This document shows, piece after piece, positions 1 through 13,900 of a stretch of DNA of 64,000 nucleotides. Origin of the DNA: Harmonia axyridis (taxonomy: Eukaryota > Arthropoda > Insecta > Coleoptera > Coccinellidae). Below the pieces are notes generated by a model. That model was not told the DNA's origin, searched no databases, and saw nothing but the letters and a program-made list of their open reading frames with translations. The DNA lies in contig NC_059504.1 of assembly GCF_914767665.1 (NCBI RefSeq), positions 5,892,501 to 5,956,500 of the forward strand, read 5' to 3'. The position numbers and the translations under genes were made by a program. How positions within the stretch are numbered: the stretch's first letter is position 1; each line of letters opens with the position of its first letter.

Positions 1-1
1 T

Positions 2-1316
2 GATCTCTAAAAGTGCGATATCCGCTTCATTTTTGATCATTTACCCATTTGCTGGGGAATTATACCCTACACAACTAAGAGGAATCGGAATTGGATTTTC
101 AGCTTACGTAGGTGGCTTAGGATTGATTATTATTCCGTTTATTACCTACTTGGTGAGTAATTTTTTTTTCTTTTATGTCGATTTAGGTGGCAGGGTGAAA
201 TATTGATGAGTTAGTTAAGTTTAGAGGTCCTTCCTTTCGAAACTTATCGTTTATACTGGTATAGTCATCATCGGTGATATGAACCATATCGTTTTATACT
301 GTAGTGACTTTGTTTGCCCGAGAGATGGCGTAGTGAGCTGCGCATCTCTCGGAAGATAAGAACCGTTCTAAGTCAGTCACCATGCTCTAGTATGGAGATG
401 AAAAGTGTATTTGTCAGGGATCACTGAGTGCCAAAATATAATTTCCGGCTCAAAATTCGAAAATTACACATAGAAATAATTGTATCTGATAATATGTATA
501 GTTTTTAGGGCTCTGAGATGCTTATTCTTCCGCTAATAATAATGGGATCCATTTCTGTTATTGGTGGGATATCTGGACTGAGATTACCTGAAACTCTGCA
601 TCACCGTCTACCACAAACTGTTGAAGAAGGAGAAGAGTTTGGTAAAGATTTCAGCACGGAAGACTGCTTGAGATGCATTCCCATCAGGTTAGTTCTGTAG
701 TTATCTAATGAACTTCTCGAGTTATGATCTAAATCATATTGAAGTTTCAAGTTCGAATGTTGCCTCAAGGAGAGTTGGCAGCCTCAGAATATTATCAAAA
801 TTTTTTTGAAAATTTTAGTTTACAACCTATAATTTCTATAATATTGGACTAAACGCTGAACTACAGGCATTTTCGTCATCTACGTTCTAGATCAAGCTGG
901 GATCTAAATCATATTGAAGTTTTAAGTCTGTATCTTGCCTCAAGGAGAGTTGGCAGCTTCGAGAATATTATCAAAAATTTTTTTGAAAGTTTCAGTTTAC
1001 AAAATATAATTTATGAAATAATAAGACTAAATTTTTGATCGACCTCAACTACAAGGGGTTTATTTAGTTTTCCCAATCGAATTGTTAATGGATAAATTTT
1101 TTAACTGATTTGGTGAAATTTTTCAGACCAGATGTGTCACGTGTGGCATCATATGAAAATTTGGAACTACAGCAACTGGAACCACAAGAAGACACTCCTT
1201 TAGATTTACCCAGGCAAAGGAGAGTTTCATCTATAAGGAAACTTGTGAAACAGCAAAGTATTATGGATACGCCGAAAGATGAGCATGGAAACATGAAAAT
1301 AACGTATTGGGTTTAG
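2..1316 (+). CDS. SLC22-type organic cation transporter, last three exons (5' part outside window)
   Basis: Membrane transporter of the major facilitator superfamily, SLC22/organic cation transporter branch, expected in the plasma membrane. Only the C-terminal part is inside the window. Exons are 2-152 (continues upstream), 509-687 and 1127-1316, joined by GT-AG introns with matching phase (0, then 2). Visible hallmarks are the loop motif ELYPTQLRGIGIG, the last hydrophobic helices (GLGLIIIPFITYL, then MLILPLIIMGSISVIGGISG) and the family signature PETLHHRLPQTVEEGEEFG just after the last helix. The cytoplasmic tail (exon 3) is hydrophilic and ends at TAG 1314-1316. A poly(A) signal follows at 1379. 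The substrate cannot be told from this fragment. The gene converges with AMBRA1, only about 650 bp away stop to stop. Confidence 0.88.
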
Positions 1317-1378
1317 TTATTCTTTTTTTCAAGCTTTTTCGTTGATGATACTTAAATGTAAATTTTTTGAAGTTCGTA

Positions 1379-1384
1379 AATAAA
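1379..1384 (+). terminator. Poly(A) signal AATAAA of the SLC22-type gene
   Basis: An exact AATAAA lies 63 bp after the transporter stop codon. It is placed as expected for a short 3' UTR. Confidence 0.5.
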
Positions 1385-1436
1385 TCTCATTTTCTATTTG
1401 TTTTTATACTTTTTGAATTTTGTAGCTATACTTATG

Positions 1437-1533
1437 TTTATTGATAAAATAGAATTACATACCTATACAAAAAAAAACTCAAAATGTAATATACGCATTT
1501 ATTGAATGGCAACTTTACACTCCATTTTTTATT
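1437..1533 (-). terminator. Candidate poly(A) signals of AMBRA1
   Basis: Reading the minus strand downstream of the AMBRA1 stop, AATAAA occurs at 1533-1528, 1503-1498 and 1442-1437. The nearest gives a 3' UTR of about 440 nt that ends close to the transporter 3' end. Confidence 0.35.
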
Positions 1534-1969
1534 ATTGGAAATAAATAACTGAAATCCGTTTCTTAAGTGATGTGTACAGATGGATATTCAGTTTTTTATC
1601 AACACAGAAATTACATTGTTTTTAAATACATAAATATATATACTACATATAGGATCTCCAGTATGCCCCCGATTGCGTAAAAAAATTTAACATGTCAAAT
1701 AAAATGTTAATCAACTGCATCGAAAATTTGATATTTCTCCATTTAACAGCACAAAAATACATAATTAGAAAAGTTTTCATGTCCCTGGGTAATACTCAAC
1801 GAAAACAAAGAAAGAAAATGGTAATTATAAGAGTCCGTGTTCGAAATGATCGAACTGAATCATTGAAGACCAACTGTACAATAAAATATAATATAAACAT
1901 TTTTTTTAGTCTTAAAACAATAAATTTCAACACTGAGTGATAGCTCTTCTAAAATTATTGATTGAAATT

Positions 1970-4900
1970 TTAGGTCCAAATGTTAAGCTGTCCTGTATTT
2001 GTTGCATATATCAGTCCTTGACCTGAGATGGGTAGCCAACGAATACAATTAACACTCTTATGACTTGTAGCACGCTCGTCTGTACCTCTGTCAATTTGTC
2101 TCACAAAAGGTAAATGATCACCGGGTGTATCTTTCTCCTCAATTTTGAAGATTGACGCCATCATCCATCTATCGTTAGGCAATATAGAAACTCTACGGGA
2201 TGCTAAACCTACTACAAGATGTCTACCCAATGGCGATAATGACACAGATACTGCATTATGAACAAAACTAGTAGTATATAAGCATTGTCCCAAAGTTTCC
2301 CACCTTAAACTATAGACGCCTGTAAAACAAAAAGAAACTCTATAAGATTTGGGTATTGGCGTATAATATTCATATTCTAATATTGAAACTAAAAACCATT
2401 ATATAATGGGTATGGTCCGTATATCGCCGAGAATTTCAGAGCTGTTACTAGTGGTTTTCAATGTCTCAGGTAACCTGCTCCATATATACAGACCACTTGA
2501 CACTTGTCATTAATCAATAAAATTTTTCTTTGACAGAATTTTGGAGGTTATAAATGATTAATCTCTTTTAATTTGTAAACTGAAAGTTCTTGATGGCTCT
2601 GAAGGGTATTTGTTTCATAATTAAAATAATAAAGTTTTTAAGTGTTAGATGTCATGAAAAATGGTCATAAACAATAATCTGAAAATTAAAATGACAACTA
2701 CCAAGACGAGTGGGCGTGGTTACCGAACCTAACCAGAACAAAAGTACGGTTGCTCTGGTGACAGATAACTCACTGGAGTTTGAGGAAATAGTCACTGCTT
2801 TTTGAGGATTTGATATATACGGACCACCAACTTACTAACCAAGGTGATATACGGGCCATACCCAATATCTATATAATATTTTTACTACTCCATCACCCAG
2901 TTGCAGTTCATTAAAATTTAATGGCACTTTTGTAACGAGAACTCAAAAGCTTCTGACTTCACGTAAAAAAAAATCGGAGAATATAACTACATCTAGTCAC
3001 AATAATCCTTGAAACAAGCATCTACATTTTGAGACAGATTCATCATCATTAAAGAAAACCAAAGTTAAAAAATTATAAGAATGTAACCTTACCCAATCTA
3101 TTGGTTATATTTAGATATCCACCAGATGGCAATAGGGTGACAAGTATAGACCCATCTGATGCTATGTCAACACTGGCGTCATTATGTATTTTACATTCTC
3201 GGACAACTAAATTCTTTAATGCTGTAATGAAAACATTATTTGACATTGGATCACAATAAAACTGCATTCGAAATACTCACGATCGTGAATCTCAGGTATG
3301 ATTGAATCTGAAATATCCCACACTTGGATCCTATGATTTGGAGTAACTGTAGAAATAACATCACTGTCATAAATGTGTTCCCTCTGTTCTAAGTCGGCAT
3401 CGAACGGATTCAGAGTTGCATATAAGGGATGCAGAAGTCTTGGTCTTAGAACACCCATTGGGTTATATACAGATACTGATCTAAGAGCAAGCCTTCGCAT
3501 TATTCGAGGATAAGAAGAGCTACTACTTGCTCCTGAAGTAGGATTGTTATCTGATTCAGAATTATCCACTGAAGGACCCATATCTGCAACTGAAACATCA
3601 TTCACTTGAACCGTTGGTATCCTCCATTGCCTAAAAAAATACTCATTTTCAGAAAGGTACTCACATGGTTATGATCATATACATTATATTTATTTGTAGA
3701 GTGAGCTTTCCGAATTAGACATCTATTAGGTCAATTTAAAAGTCCCCGGTCTGATGCACAGATGGCGGTGCTAGTATTAAATCCATATGATTTTTAGTAA
3801 GTAACAACCTTAAAACGATACGTGTCAAAATTTGACAGCAGTTCGACCATTAGTTTGTGAGATATTGCATTGTGAGTGTAGCTACTTTTGTTATTTGAAA
3901 AAAGGTGGATAAAAAATACAGTTGAAGCAAAATCTTGGCTTGATGAAGATTTTCCGGGGTCTGCACCAGGAAAATCAACCATCATTGATTGGTATGCTGA
4001 GTTTAAAAGTGAAATAAATGAGCACCGAACGAAGACGGCGAACGCAGTGGACGCCCAAAAGAGGCTGTCACCGACGAAAAAATCAAAAAAGTTCACAAAA
4101 TAATTTTGAATGAATGTAAAGTGAAGTTGATCGAGATAGCAGACATTGTGAAGATATCATCTGAAAGTGTACATCATATCATTCACGAATATTTGTACAT
4201 GAGAAAGCTGTGTGCAAAATGGGTGCCGCGCGAGCTCACAACCAATCAAAAGCACCAACGTGTTAATGATTCTGAGCAGTTTTTGAAGCTGTTTAAGTGC
4301 AATAAACCTGAATTTTTGCGTCGATGTGATAATGGATGAAATATGGCTCCATCATTTCACTCCGGAATCCAATCAACATTCATCTGAGGGGACTGCACAC
4401 AATGAACTGAATCCAAAACTACTACTACTAAAAAAATGGTATCGAAAAGTTTGAAGATTGCTATAATCGCTGTATCGCACTCGAAGGCCGTATGTTATGA
4501 ATAATAAAATCGAATTTTGCCAAAAAAATGTGTTTTACTATGGTACACCGGGGACTTTCGCTTTTTTTCGATTGGCCTGTTAGAATGAATCGAAACATTG
4601 CATATTCAAAAAAGAAAGCTTTTTTTACCTTGCACTTTCCAAAGGATCAGAACTGTTTGATGTGGTTGCACGTGATCTTAAATAGGAAGCCATCTGGGTG
4701 GATAACCCCCTTAAAGCTCTACTTAGAGGAGAACCATATGAACTTCTATCTTCCGGAGAAGCAATATGATCGAGATTACTTTCCCTCCATGGGCCAGTTC
4801 CCGGAGTGGATCCACTCGCCTGTAAAACAATGTTTTTTGAGTCACCCTGTAGAATGAACTACCAAATTCAGTATTATTTATAAAATGGTAAAAAATAACA

Positions 4901-7900
4901 GAAACGTTAGAAATGAAAAAGAAAAATTTACCTGAGGTTCTGCACTTTCCGAACTTCTGCTATTTCGTTCTGCATTTCGATCTCTTTCTGAACTCCTGCT
5001 ATTGGGCTCAGAGTTTGAATTCACTGTCCGATTAGTATCTGCTGGGAAGGGGTTTCTAGAATCACTGGTTGGCGATCGACCACGACCTGTCCGAAGTGAC
5101 AGCAGGTTTCTTGGATTATGCGAACGAGCCGTTGGATCGAGAGGAGAAGCATCAGACCTGTGTGTTATTAGTGCTATGTCACGATACGGATTGAAACCAT
5201 AACTACGGTTTGCCCTATCTTCTGATGATGAAATTCCGTCAACATTTTGTGGAGACCGTATTTCTTCATTTCGGTTCGAAGCGGTTGGACTCAGGGTTCT
5301 ATTTCTTCCCGCTGTCAGATAAGCATTGATGAGTTGATCTGTTGAATTTCTTCGTCTAGTGCGCGGATTAGTATTATCGCTTTGTGTAGGGTTAGTGTCA
5401 GAATTTTGCGATGTTTGTGTTGACTCCTGCAGCCTCTGTCTTCTATTCAGATAAAGACAAGCATTGATTAGTGGACTGCTAGTGCTTGCTGTATTTCCCA
5501 TAGATGAACTGCTCCCGGCCTGTCTACTTTGTTGGGAGCTTGATGCGGTAGATGTATTGGTATCTGCCTGTGTTCTTTGTCTTCTAGCCAGGTAAACACA
5601 TGCATTAATAAGTGGACTATTATTAGAAGATGCACTGCTGCGTTCTCTAACCATTGTTTGCCTACTACTATCCCTATTTGTTCTTTCCGGAGTTTGAGGC
5701 GTAGTTGATGTAGCACTTCTCGCAGTAGATGATTCGTTATTAGCAGACCTTGTCAAATGCACAAATTGTCTAGATATTGATCCGGAACGAAAAGCCTGAG
5801 GACGAACATAACCTCTAGGAGAGTTCGCCAAATTTGATTGAAAATTGGAAGAGTATGCGCTGACCATAAGACGTAAAGTTCGTAAACTTTGAACGAAATT
5901 GTTGCAATAATTTCTGTACTGCCTACAACGTATCATAGTTGAACATGTTTCAGAAATCCTTGTAGCTAGTATTCGTCTCTCACACTCTAGATTAACATCT
6001 GAAAAAGATGATCATTTCAATTGCAATGGCTAATTAACGAAGCTAAAGGAAAGCATTTCAGGTTTTGAGAATGGATTTATAAAAATTTTTTTTTACACTT
6101 TCTGTATTATTTATGTTTTATTACGAATTCTCAGGAAGGAAGGAATTATTTCTTCAACCTGATTATTGTGGTAAATTGGTTAATACCATATGTAGTTCTT
6201 GAGACAACTTTTAGGATGTCCAAATACAAGTTTATAGCTGGGTATCTCAAATTCCCAGATAAATATCTGCTTGTTACTAATTTGACTGGACTACATAAAA
6301 ATCTTAGCAATACTGCGGCCAAAAATTCAAGTTGAAGAAGTTATTCCTTATGGGTATTACGCTTACTTCACTAAAAATGATAAGGAAATAACAAATAATA
6401 AATATATAGGGTGTGGTCCGTATATCGCTGGGAATTGCAGAGCGGTAACCAGTGGTTTTCAATGTATCAGGTAACCTGCTTCGTATTTATGGAACGTTTG
6501 ACACTTGTCAATGGTCAACTAAGTTTTTCATTGACAGAATTTTGGAGGTTATAAATGGTTGATCTCTTTTAATTTGTAAATAACTGATAGTTCTTAATGT
6601 CTCTGAAGGGTATTTGTTTCATAATTGAAATAATTAAGTTTTTGATTGTTAGATGCCATGGAAAATATTCATAAACAATTATCTGAAAATTAAAATGACA
6701 ACTACCAACCGGAGTGGGCGTGGTTACTGAACCTAACCAGAATAAAAGTACGGTTGTTCTGGTGACAGATGACTCACCAAAATTTGAGGAAATAGTCACC
6801 GGTTTTTGAAGAATTTGACATATTCGAACCACCAACTTACTAACCATAGTAAACAAGGTGATATACGGACCATAATCATAATTGAAACTTACCTGTAGTA
6901 GGTGCTAAAGAGTTGATTGTATACAGCAACAGCAAATCTGAGATCATCATGGCAAGCTGTAAAACGTGCTGCATTCGGGTTCTCATTTCCGATGACATTA
7001 AAACACCTCCATTTTGATCTAAGTGAGAACTTATTCCATCTATAATGAAACTCAATATGTTTCTTTCATAAAACCTTTCAATCCCATGCCTCATCGAAGT
7101 AGAAGAATCAATTCTATAATTTCTGACCACGTTAGCGTTAAAAATATTTCCTATCAATCTGTTAGTTCTAGCGATGCTCTCTCTCAACCTTAGAGCCAGA
7201 TGGTGTTCCCCCACTTCATGAACAACTCTCCTTGGATTTGCTGACAAGAAATCCGGATAATGTGAGAATCTTGAATGGTCATCTATCAACGACTGGAGTC
7301 TTCTATCCATTCTGATCAAAGTGAATACATTTATTTCGGAGAATGTATGTATAGATGGAAAAGAGGTAGATGAGGAACTTGTACTTCTTGTATTCCTAAC
7401 AGGTCTTGAACCTCCGGATTCTCTAGGTCTGTTCAAACGGGAAGGGGGGTAAGTTTTGCGAGGTGATCCTCTGCTTCTAGCAGAACCTTGACTGGAGTTT
7501 CCTTCACTGGTTGAAGTACCTGGTTCTGGATCACATGATGGCGTAGGATTGTTGGTATCTGCATTGTTTTGTACATCTAAAGGATTTGAATCGCTTATTC
7601 TTGTACCAGCCATCATCTGGCGTACACTGGACATACTAGTGCTCCTACTTTCTCCTGATCTACTTCTCACATATGTTGATAGTTCAGCCAGCAATAACCT
7701 CATCAACTGAAGCTGCGACACTTCTACCATTGCCCTATCAATTTTTTCGATAGACTCAACTTGCCTATGAAGCAATCTGGATTGACTTTGAATATGAGAC
7801 AGTGTTAGATGAAGAGAATTCATCAGTGGTGACATACTTTCATTCAAATTGGAAGATGGACCGGGAGAATCTGAGTTTCTTGGGTAAGTGTGATCTGATG

Positions 7901-10900
7901 TGGCGTTATTTTGACGGATATCATACCCTAAAATAAAAAAAATGTTAAAATTTCATCTCTTGGGAATGGATTTTTATTAAACTAGAGGCTACTCATTCTA
8001 AATTTATTATTTGGATATATTGAATAAAAAATTGCTAAGTTCAAGAAAAACCTTAAGATAAAAGTGGCGACTTTTGAAGGGACCAACCTTCTTGGATTTT
8101 AATGGTGTTGGTCCTTTTCACTTGTACCGCAGCGTTTTTCATGGCGCTTAAGTCGTCTTTCTGTCAATATCGTTTTGAGGTTAATGAAAATCGGCTAAAA
8201 GACTCTTGACAGAACAAATGACATTTTTAAAATGATGCCGTTGATTGGTCAATTCTTTTTCTAGCGCCACCTTAAGGAAGAAAAAGGAAAAGCACCTATG
8301 TCGAGCCGAATCTAAGCAGTGAACACACCAGTATTGTAAACATCTTAGGTGACACTCATGTATTTCCGATAATTCAATTAGCAGACGGCCAAAAAAATAC
8401 AAATTGGTCGTAGAGTAGAGTATTCCACTATAAAATAAAGTTACCTGTTGTATTAGCGTTTCCTTCTAAACCACTGCTCTCTGTTCTTTGGTCTCTAACG
8501 AAAAACGAAGAGTCATTGAAACTAGCCGTAGGAACAGGTGCATCTTCTCCGTAGTCAAGAGGCTCATTCTCAGGCAACACTTCCACAGACGTTCTTAAAT
8601 TCCTCAAAATCCCTTCGGACTGATTCATTAGGTGTTCGAGTCTATTGGAAAAATTGCTCAACATATTCGACATTTCACCTGGGCGATCAACAGTTCTTAT
8701 GTCTCTGGCATTGTTCAAACTTGTCTCCAGATCTTGAACTATGTTACTATACATATTGCCAATTCCTAAAACAATTGAAATTATTTTCCAATTTAAGAAA
8801 GATTTATTTAAGAAAGAAAGGGTGTTTTTTTTAGAGCTATAGAACTTTAAATTGCAATAAAACAACGATGGACTATTCGATTGACATGAATTTTATTTAT
8901 TCGCAAGGTAATCTTGTGGCATTACATTTTAAATATGATTTCTGGCATATGACCGCCACGGCTGGCTCGGATGTAGTTCAATCTGGACGTCCAATTTTAG
9001 ATTACTTTTTCCAACATTTGTGGCCGTATATCGGCAATAACACGGCGAATGTTGTCCTCCAAATGGTCAAGGGTTTGTGGCTTATCCGCATAGACCAATG
9101 ACTTTACATAGACCCACAGAAAGTAGTCTAGCGGTGTTAAATCACAAGATCTTGGAGGCCAATTCACAGTTCCAAAACGTGAAATTAGGCGGTTACCAAA
9201 CGTGTCTTTCAATAAATCGAATTTGGCACGAGCTGTGTGACGTTGAGCCGTCTTGTTGGAACCACAGCTCCTGGACATCATGGTTGTTCAATTCAGGAAT
9301 GAAAAAGTTAGTAATCATGGCTCTATACCGATCACCATTGACTGTAACGTTCTGGCCATCATCGTTTTTGAAGAAGTACGGACCAATTATTCCACCAGCT
9401 CATAAAGCGCACCAAACAGTCATTTTTTCTGGATGTAACGGTGTTTCGACATACACTTGAGGATTAGCTTCACTCCAAATGCGGCGGTTTTGTTTGTTGA
9501 CGTAGCCATTCAACCAGAAGTGCGCTTCATCGCTAAACAAAATAATGGACGTAGTGCGCGATACGTATTCCGCACAGAACCATTATTTTCTAAATAAAAT
9601 TGCACTATTTGCAAGCGTTGTTCAGGCGTGAGTCTATTCATGATGAATTGCCAAACCAAACCGAGAATAAATCACTTGACAGCTGTTAAATCGGTCGCCA
9701 TCTTGAACAGTAATGCCAACTTAAAGTTATATACCTCGAAAAAAAACACCCTTTATAAGTACAGTGCCCATCAATGATACAAACAAGACTCTAAAAGATC
9801 ACGACTTACCTATATTTTCTGGATCGATGGTGGGGAGGTTTGGAGGAGGATTGAAAGGATGAAATCTGTCAGTAGGGTTAGGTTCAGATCTTTCCGATGT
9901 GAGAAAAGGATCATCTTCGGAGTTGGGGAGTTCTGAAAAATGTATAACTTCATCCCTGCCAAAGGTGCTAACTACAACTGGAGCAGGAGTTCGACTGGAC
10001 CTAGTAGTACCTACTGGATCAGCACGTCGACGATATACACGATCTGGAGTACGACTACCTACTCCTTCAGAACGTACAGCCATTCTAGGGGCTGAAATGT
10101 TATTAATATAATTAAAAACAGAAAACATTTGAAAGAAATCTATCACATATTAAATATCAAGAAAAAAGCACTGGCGTGAAGTCAGGAACTTTTGAGGAGC
10201 GCTGGTTGCTTGTTCAATCATGCACCCTTGGAGACTACAGAAATGTATATAGATGTGAGACAGTTTCTTTCAGTACTAACAACACACAATTCATTATCAA
10301 CAGCACTTTGACCACAATTTTTTCAATCTCTACATGTTCTGATCTGTTTCAACAATTATTCCTCGTTTTTGCTTATCTCTGTATATGTCTTCATCATATA
10401 AGAATCTAGGGTAACTACATTATAGACTTATAATGGTGGCCGTGTTTTTTCTTTTGTTCCAAATCACCATATAAGGTCTTGGAATGTATAGACGATGCGG
10501 CTTGAAATGTTTGAGCACCTGATTTTGAGGCACAGCAGTTGGTACACTACCTTCCCCAAGTAGTCATATCGACAATATCGACATATGAGGAGCATCCCGT
10601 TGAGAGATATTGTACAGTTTCTTCAACACCATTGCAAAGCCAGTAAATTTTCTGTTTAAAATTTTTTTCTATCAGGTGCTTACCTGTAAATGCTTTATCT
10701 GGGAAAAATTCCATTTCTGTGCAAGTTAAGCTGCACATTTCATTGTTCTCGTCTCTCCTTCTGAAGTACTTTTTCTTGAGGTCCCTATTGGCAGCACAAC
10801 TTGCTTCAACTTCCTCTGCTAGAGACTATGCCTGTCTTGCTCCAGGAGACCCCACTCCGGAAGAGGTTTCTGAGGCTTTTTTATTAGTAGACGCTTATCC

Positions 10901-13900
10901 ACAATGTAATGGATCCTCAAAAGCTCCTAACCTCAAATTGGTTCTTCTCTGATGATTTTTTTTCGATATTAAGCTTGAAATTTCTATTTGGGTAATTCTG
11001 ATGACACACAGTCGAAGAGTTGAAAATTTATCATGTACACAGACGACCGAATATGAGAAACGTGATCGTCATCAGTGACGAAATGATGATCGGTTCGAAA
11101 AATTAGCGTTCAAAAGTTTACTTACTCGTTCTAACTTCTCTGGATTGTTCTGTCGTTCTTCTTGCTGGAGTAAAAGCAGATATGCTATCATGCATTCTTC
11201 TTTCTCTTCTAGCTTGAGAATAGATAGTTGAGTTTGTGGTTCCAGTACTAGTGCTCCCAGCTGGATTTGGTGGAGTGTCTTGTGAACTGGAAAACCTCAA
11301 TGTTAATATTTGAATCATGTGAAAATTAGGTTTAACAGCAACTAAGAATGTTTTAGAATTGAGCAAGAAAGCTTCTCTTCAACTATTTCTAAATTGGACT
11401 ATAGCCACTCAGTGCTTGCTAATTGAAACAGAAATATACACACCATTTCTGCAAAAAAAAACTACAAATTTTGCATTATGGTTATTATTTTCTCCTATCT
11501 CATAAAATATTCAAATTGCAATGATTTGAATATTTTCGGGACTTGCACCAGTGCGACAGTTTACATACATCAGAAGGGAATATTAATTCATTCTTAACTC
11601 GGAAAGCTAGGACTTTGGGGTAAGAAATATTATATGCAGTAGACAATCGTGAAAATACAGGTTTTCAATTTCATTTTTAAGTGCTACTATGTTTCTGACA
11701 ATTTTTTTATTGGATTGCTCGATTTTTTCACCTAATAATTAATGGAAGGTGTTCTTCGGCTTGGAGAATCAATGCAGCACAACAATCAATTTTTGTACCA
11801 AATTTCGTGCAGATACCTGATAGAATGATTTTTTCGATTTTACATATTCCAAAATGTAAAAAGAAAATTTCAGGGGGGTTTGATATGGTTCAAAATGCCC
11901 CAACGATTCCAAATGTTTGTAATTGAAAATAAAAACCACAATTCGAGTGCACTAAACCATCTGCAGTAAATCAAGGAATCCAAACTGGCCAAAGAACAAA
12001 ATTTTACACAATTTTATTTCTCTGCTTCTTACAGTAGTTGTAGTACAAAAATACATTTACAAAGACGGCTTCTACAAATTTGTTGTTACCGAGATAAACA
12101 GGCTGATAAGAAATTCCCAGACACTATGAAATTTGGCTATCCAAAATTTTCAGGGACAAGAAATTTCGAAAAATTTATTCATTCATTACTAGGAAATAGT
12201 TTTAGATCTATTCCTATTTATGGATCACAGAAGGAAGACGTGTACCACCAGAGCAGAATTCTGTACAGAAATTTCTAAACACAGAACCTCAAAACTACTA
12301 TGTCATACGTTAAAAGTTGTAGATATCTACCATCGCCAATTTAACGAATTTAGATTCTAATGCAGAAAAAAATACGTAAAAACTCAACAAAGCACACTCA
12401 AACCTTTGTTTACCTTGAGCTGCTATAATTTGTTGAAAAATTAAAATTCGTCGACGGCGTTGGCGATGTTATCCTTCTAGTTAAGTCAGAAAAACTGTGG
12501 TAATGTTCTGATGATCTAAGATTAGACGCATCAGCATTCATTTCGTTAGTATTGGCCCCTGAAGAATCAACATCGTCAAAGAGACTTGTCACCCAGCTTT
12601 CCAAATTATTGATATTTTGGTAGCTATTGTTGCCACCTAAAATCAATTAAAAAACAACCACTTAGTGATGAATGAAGGTAATCCAAGTCAACTGGAATGA
12701 GATACTCACTAGGAAATGGGTTTCCACGTGATCTTTGGATATTTGTGTTAGCACCCGTTTGACTCTCTGGGGTTCTTGAGGACGCATTAATATCAGAACG
12801 GGTTCGAACATGAAAATTCATATGCAAAGGATTTCTTTCATCCTCTGAACTAGAAGAGTCCGAAGATGTGAAAATAGGTTCTCGACTGGGTTGTCTATTA
12901 AGTATTTGACCCATATTCCTATATCTGAGCCTAGCTCTTTCCCTACTTTCTCTAATGTTGTCCTCGAATAATCTAAAAAACACATTACATTATTCGAACT
13001 GTGCATGACCTCCTGAAAAAATCCCATTGTATTCTTCTTGTCCTTCTGAGGAACTCATTCAGAAAATAATGAGTTTGTTTAGAATAAATCCATTCATACC
13101 TTTTTACGATGATATACTCTGAAACTTATTTATTTACGTAAACCAAGTGAGTACAAACAAATCCTGTAATTCAATGCTTGAGCGCAAGTTTGGTACATTC
13201 AAAGCCTTGGAAATAATTAATCATAGTTTCGCACCTGAGGTGAGTTTCAAAATACTGTGCATACCTTTCAACAGAAAGTTCACTTGACGGAAAAAATTAC
13301 AATTGAAAATATCAGATGAAATTCAAAATCTGAAATAATATTATAGTATAATCAAAATGCCCAACTTTTAAATTTTCTTCTACCATGTATATTGTGATTT
13401 GCACATTAAATAAATCTGCATATCTGGTGAAATCCTATGATACAGGGTGATTCACGAAGTGAAATAAGTTCATAACTTACATCAAAATGATGTCCATAAA
13501 AGAAACATTTGAATCATTATTATTACTAATGAAAACAATCACTTTTGTTTATGGCACATTTCACTTTTATGATTGTCTTTTTTTGAGAAATATTTATGCG
13601 AATTGAAAATAAAATTTTCTATAAACTTCACTGATTAATTCAAGGGAATATGAAAAACGTTTCAAATAGTCTATTAAGAACTAAAATAACCCTTCTGATG
13701 TAATTTCCATAGTTAGTGCTTTCCAGTTAGGTGCTTGTCACTAAGGGGCTTGGCGCACTAGAGCTTCACGCCCTTTCTATGACTGGAACACGCCACAACC
13801 AAACTGTCAAATTGAACATAAACAAACCAGAAAACCGAGTTTGGTATCAACAGTCTTAATAATAATTAACAGTCATGATAATAATTAACAGTCTTACTAA

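Noticed and set aside
5468..5716. Minus-strand frame overlapping AMBRA1 exon 5998-4932
   Set aside because: It is an out-of-frame shadow of the large Ser-rich exon.
6569..6856. Open frame in MITE copy B that resembles a frame in copy C
   Set aside because: Similarity reflects copies of one non-coding MITE; copies A and D have stops in the same frame, so no selection for protein is evident.
8538..9460. Plus-strand frames within the AMBRA1 exon and the DD41D element
   Set aside because: These are antisense to real coding sequence on the minus strand.
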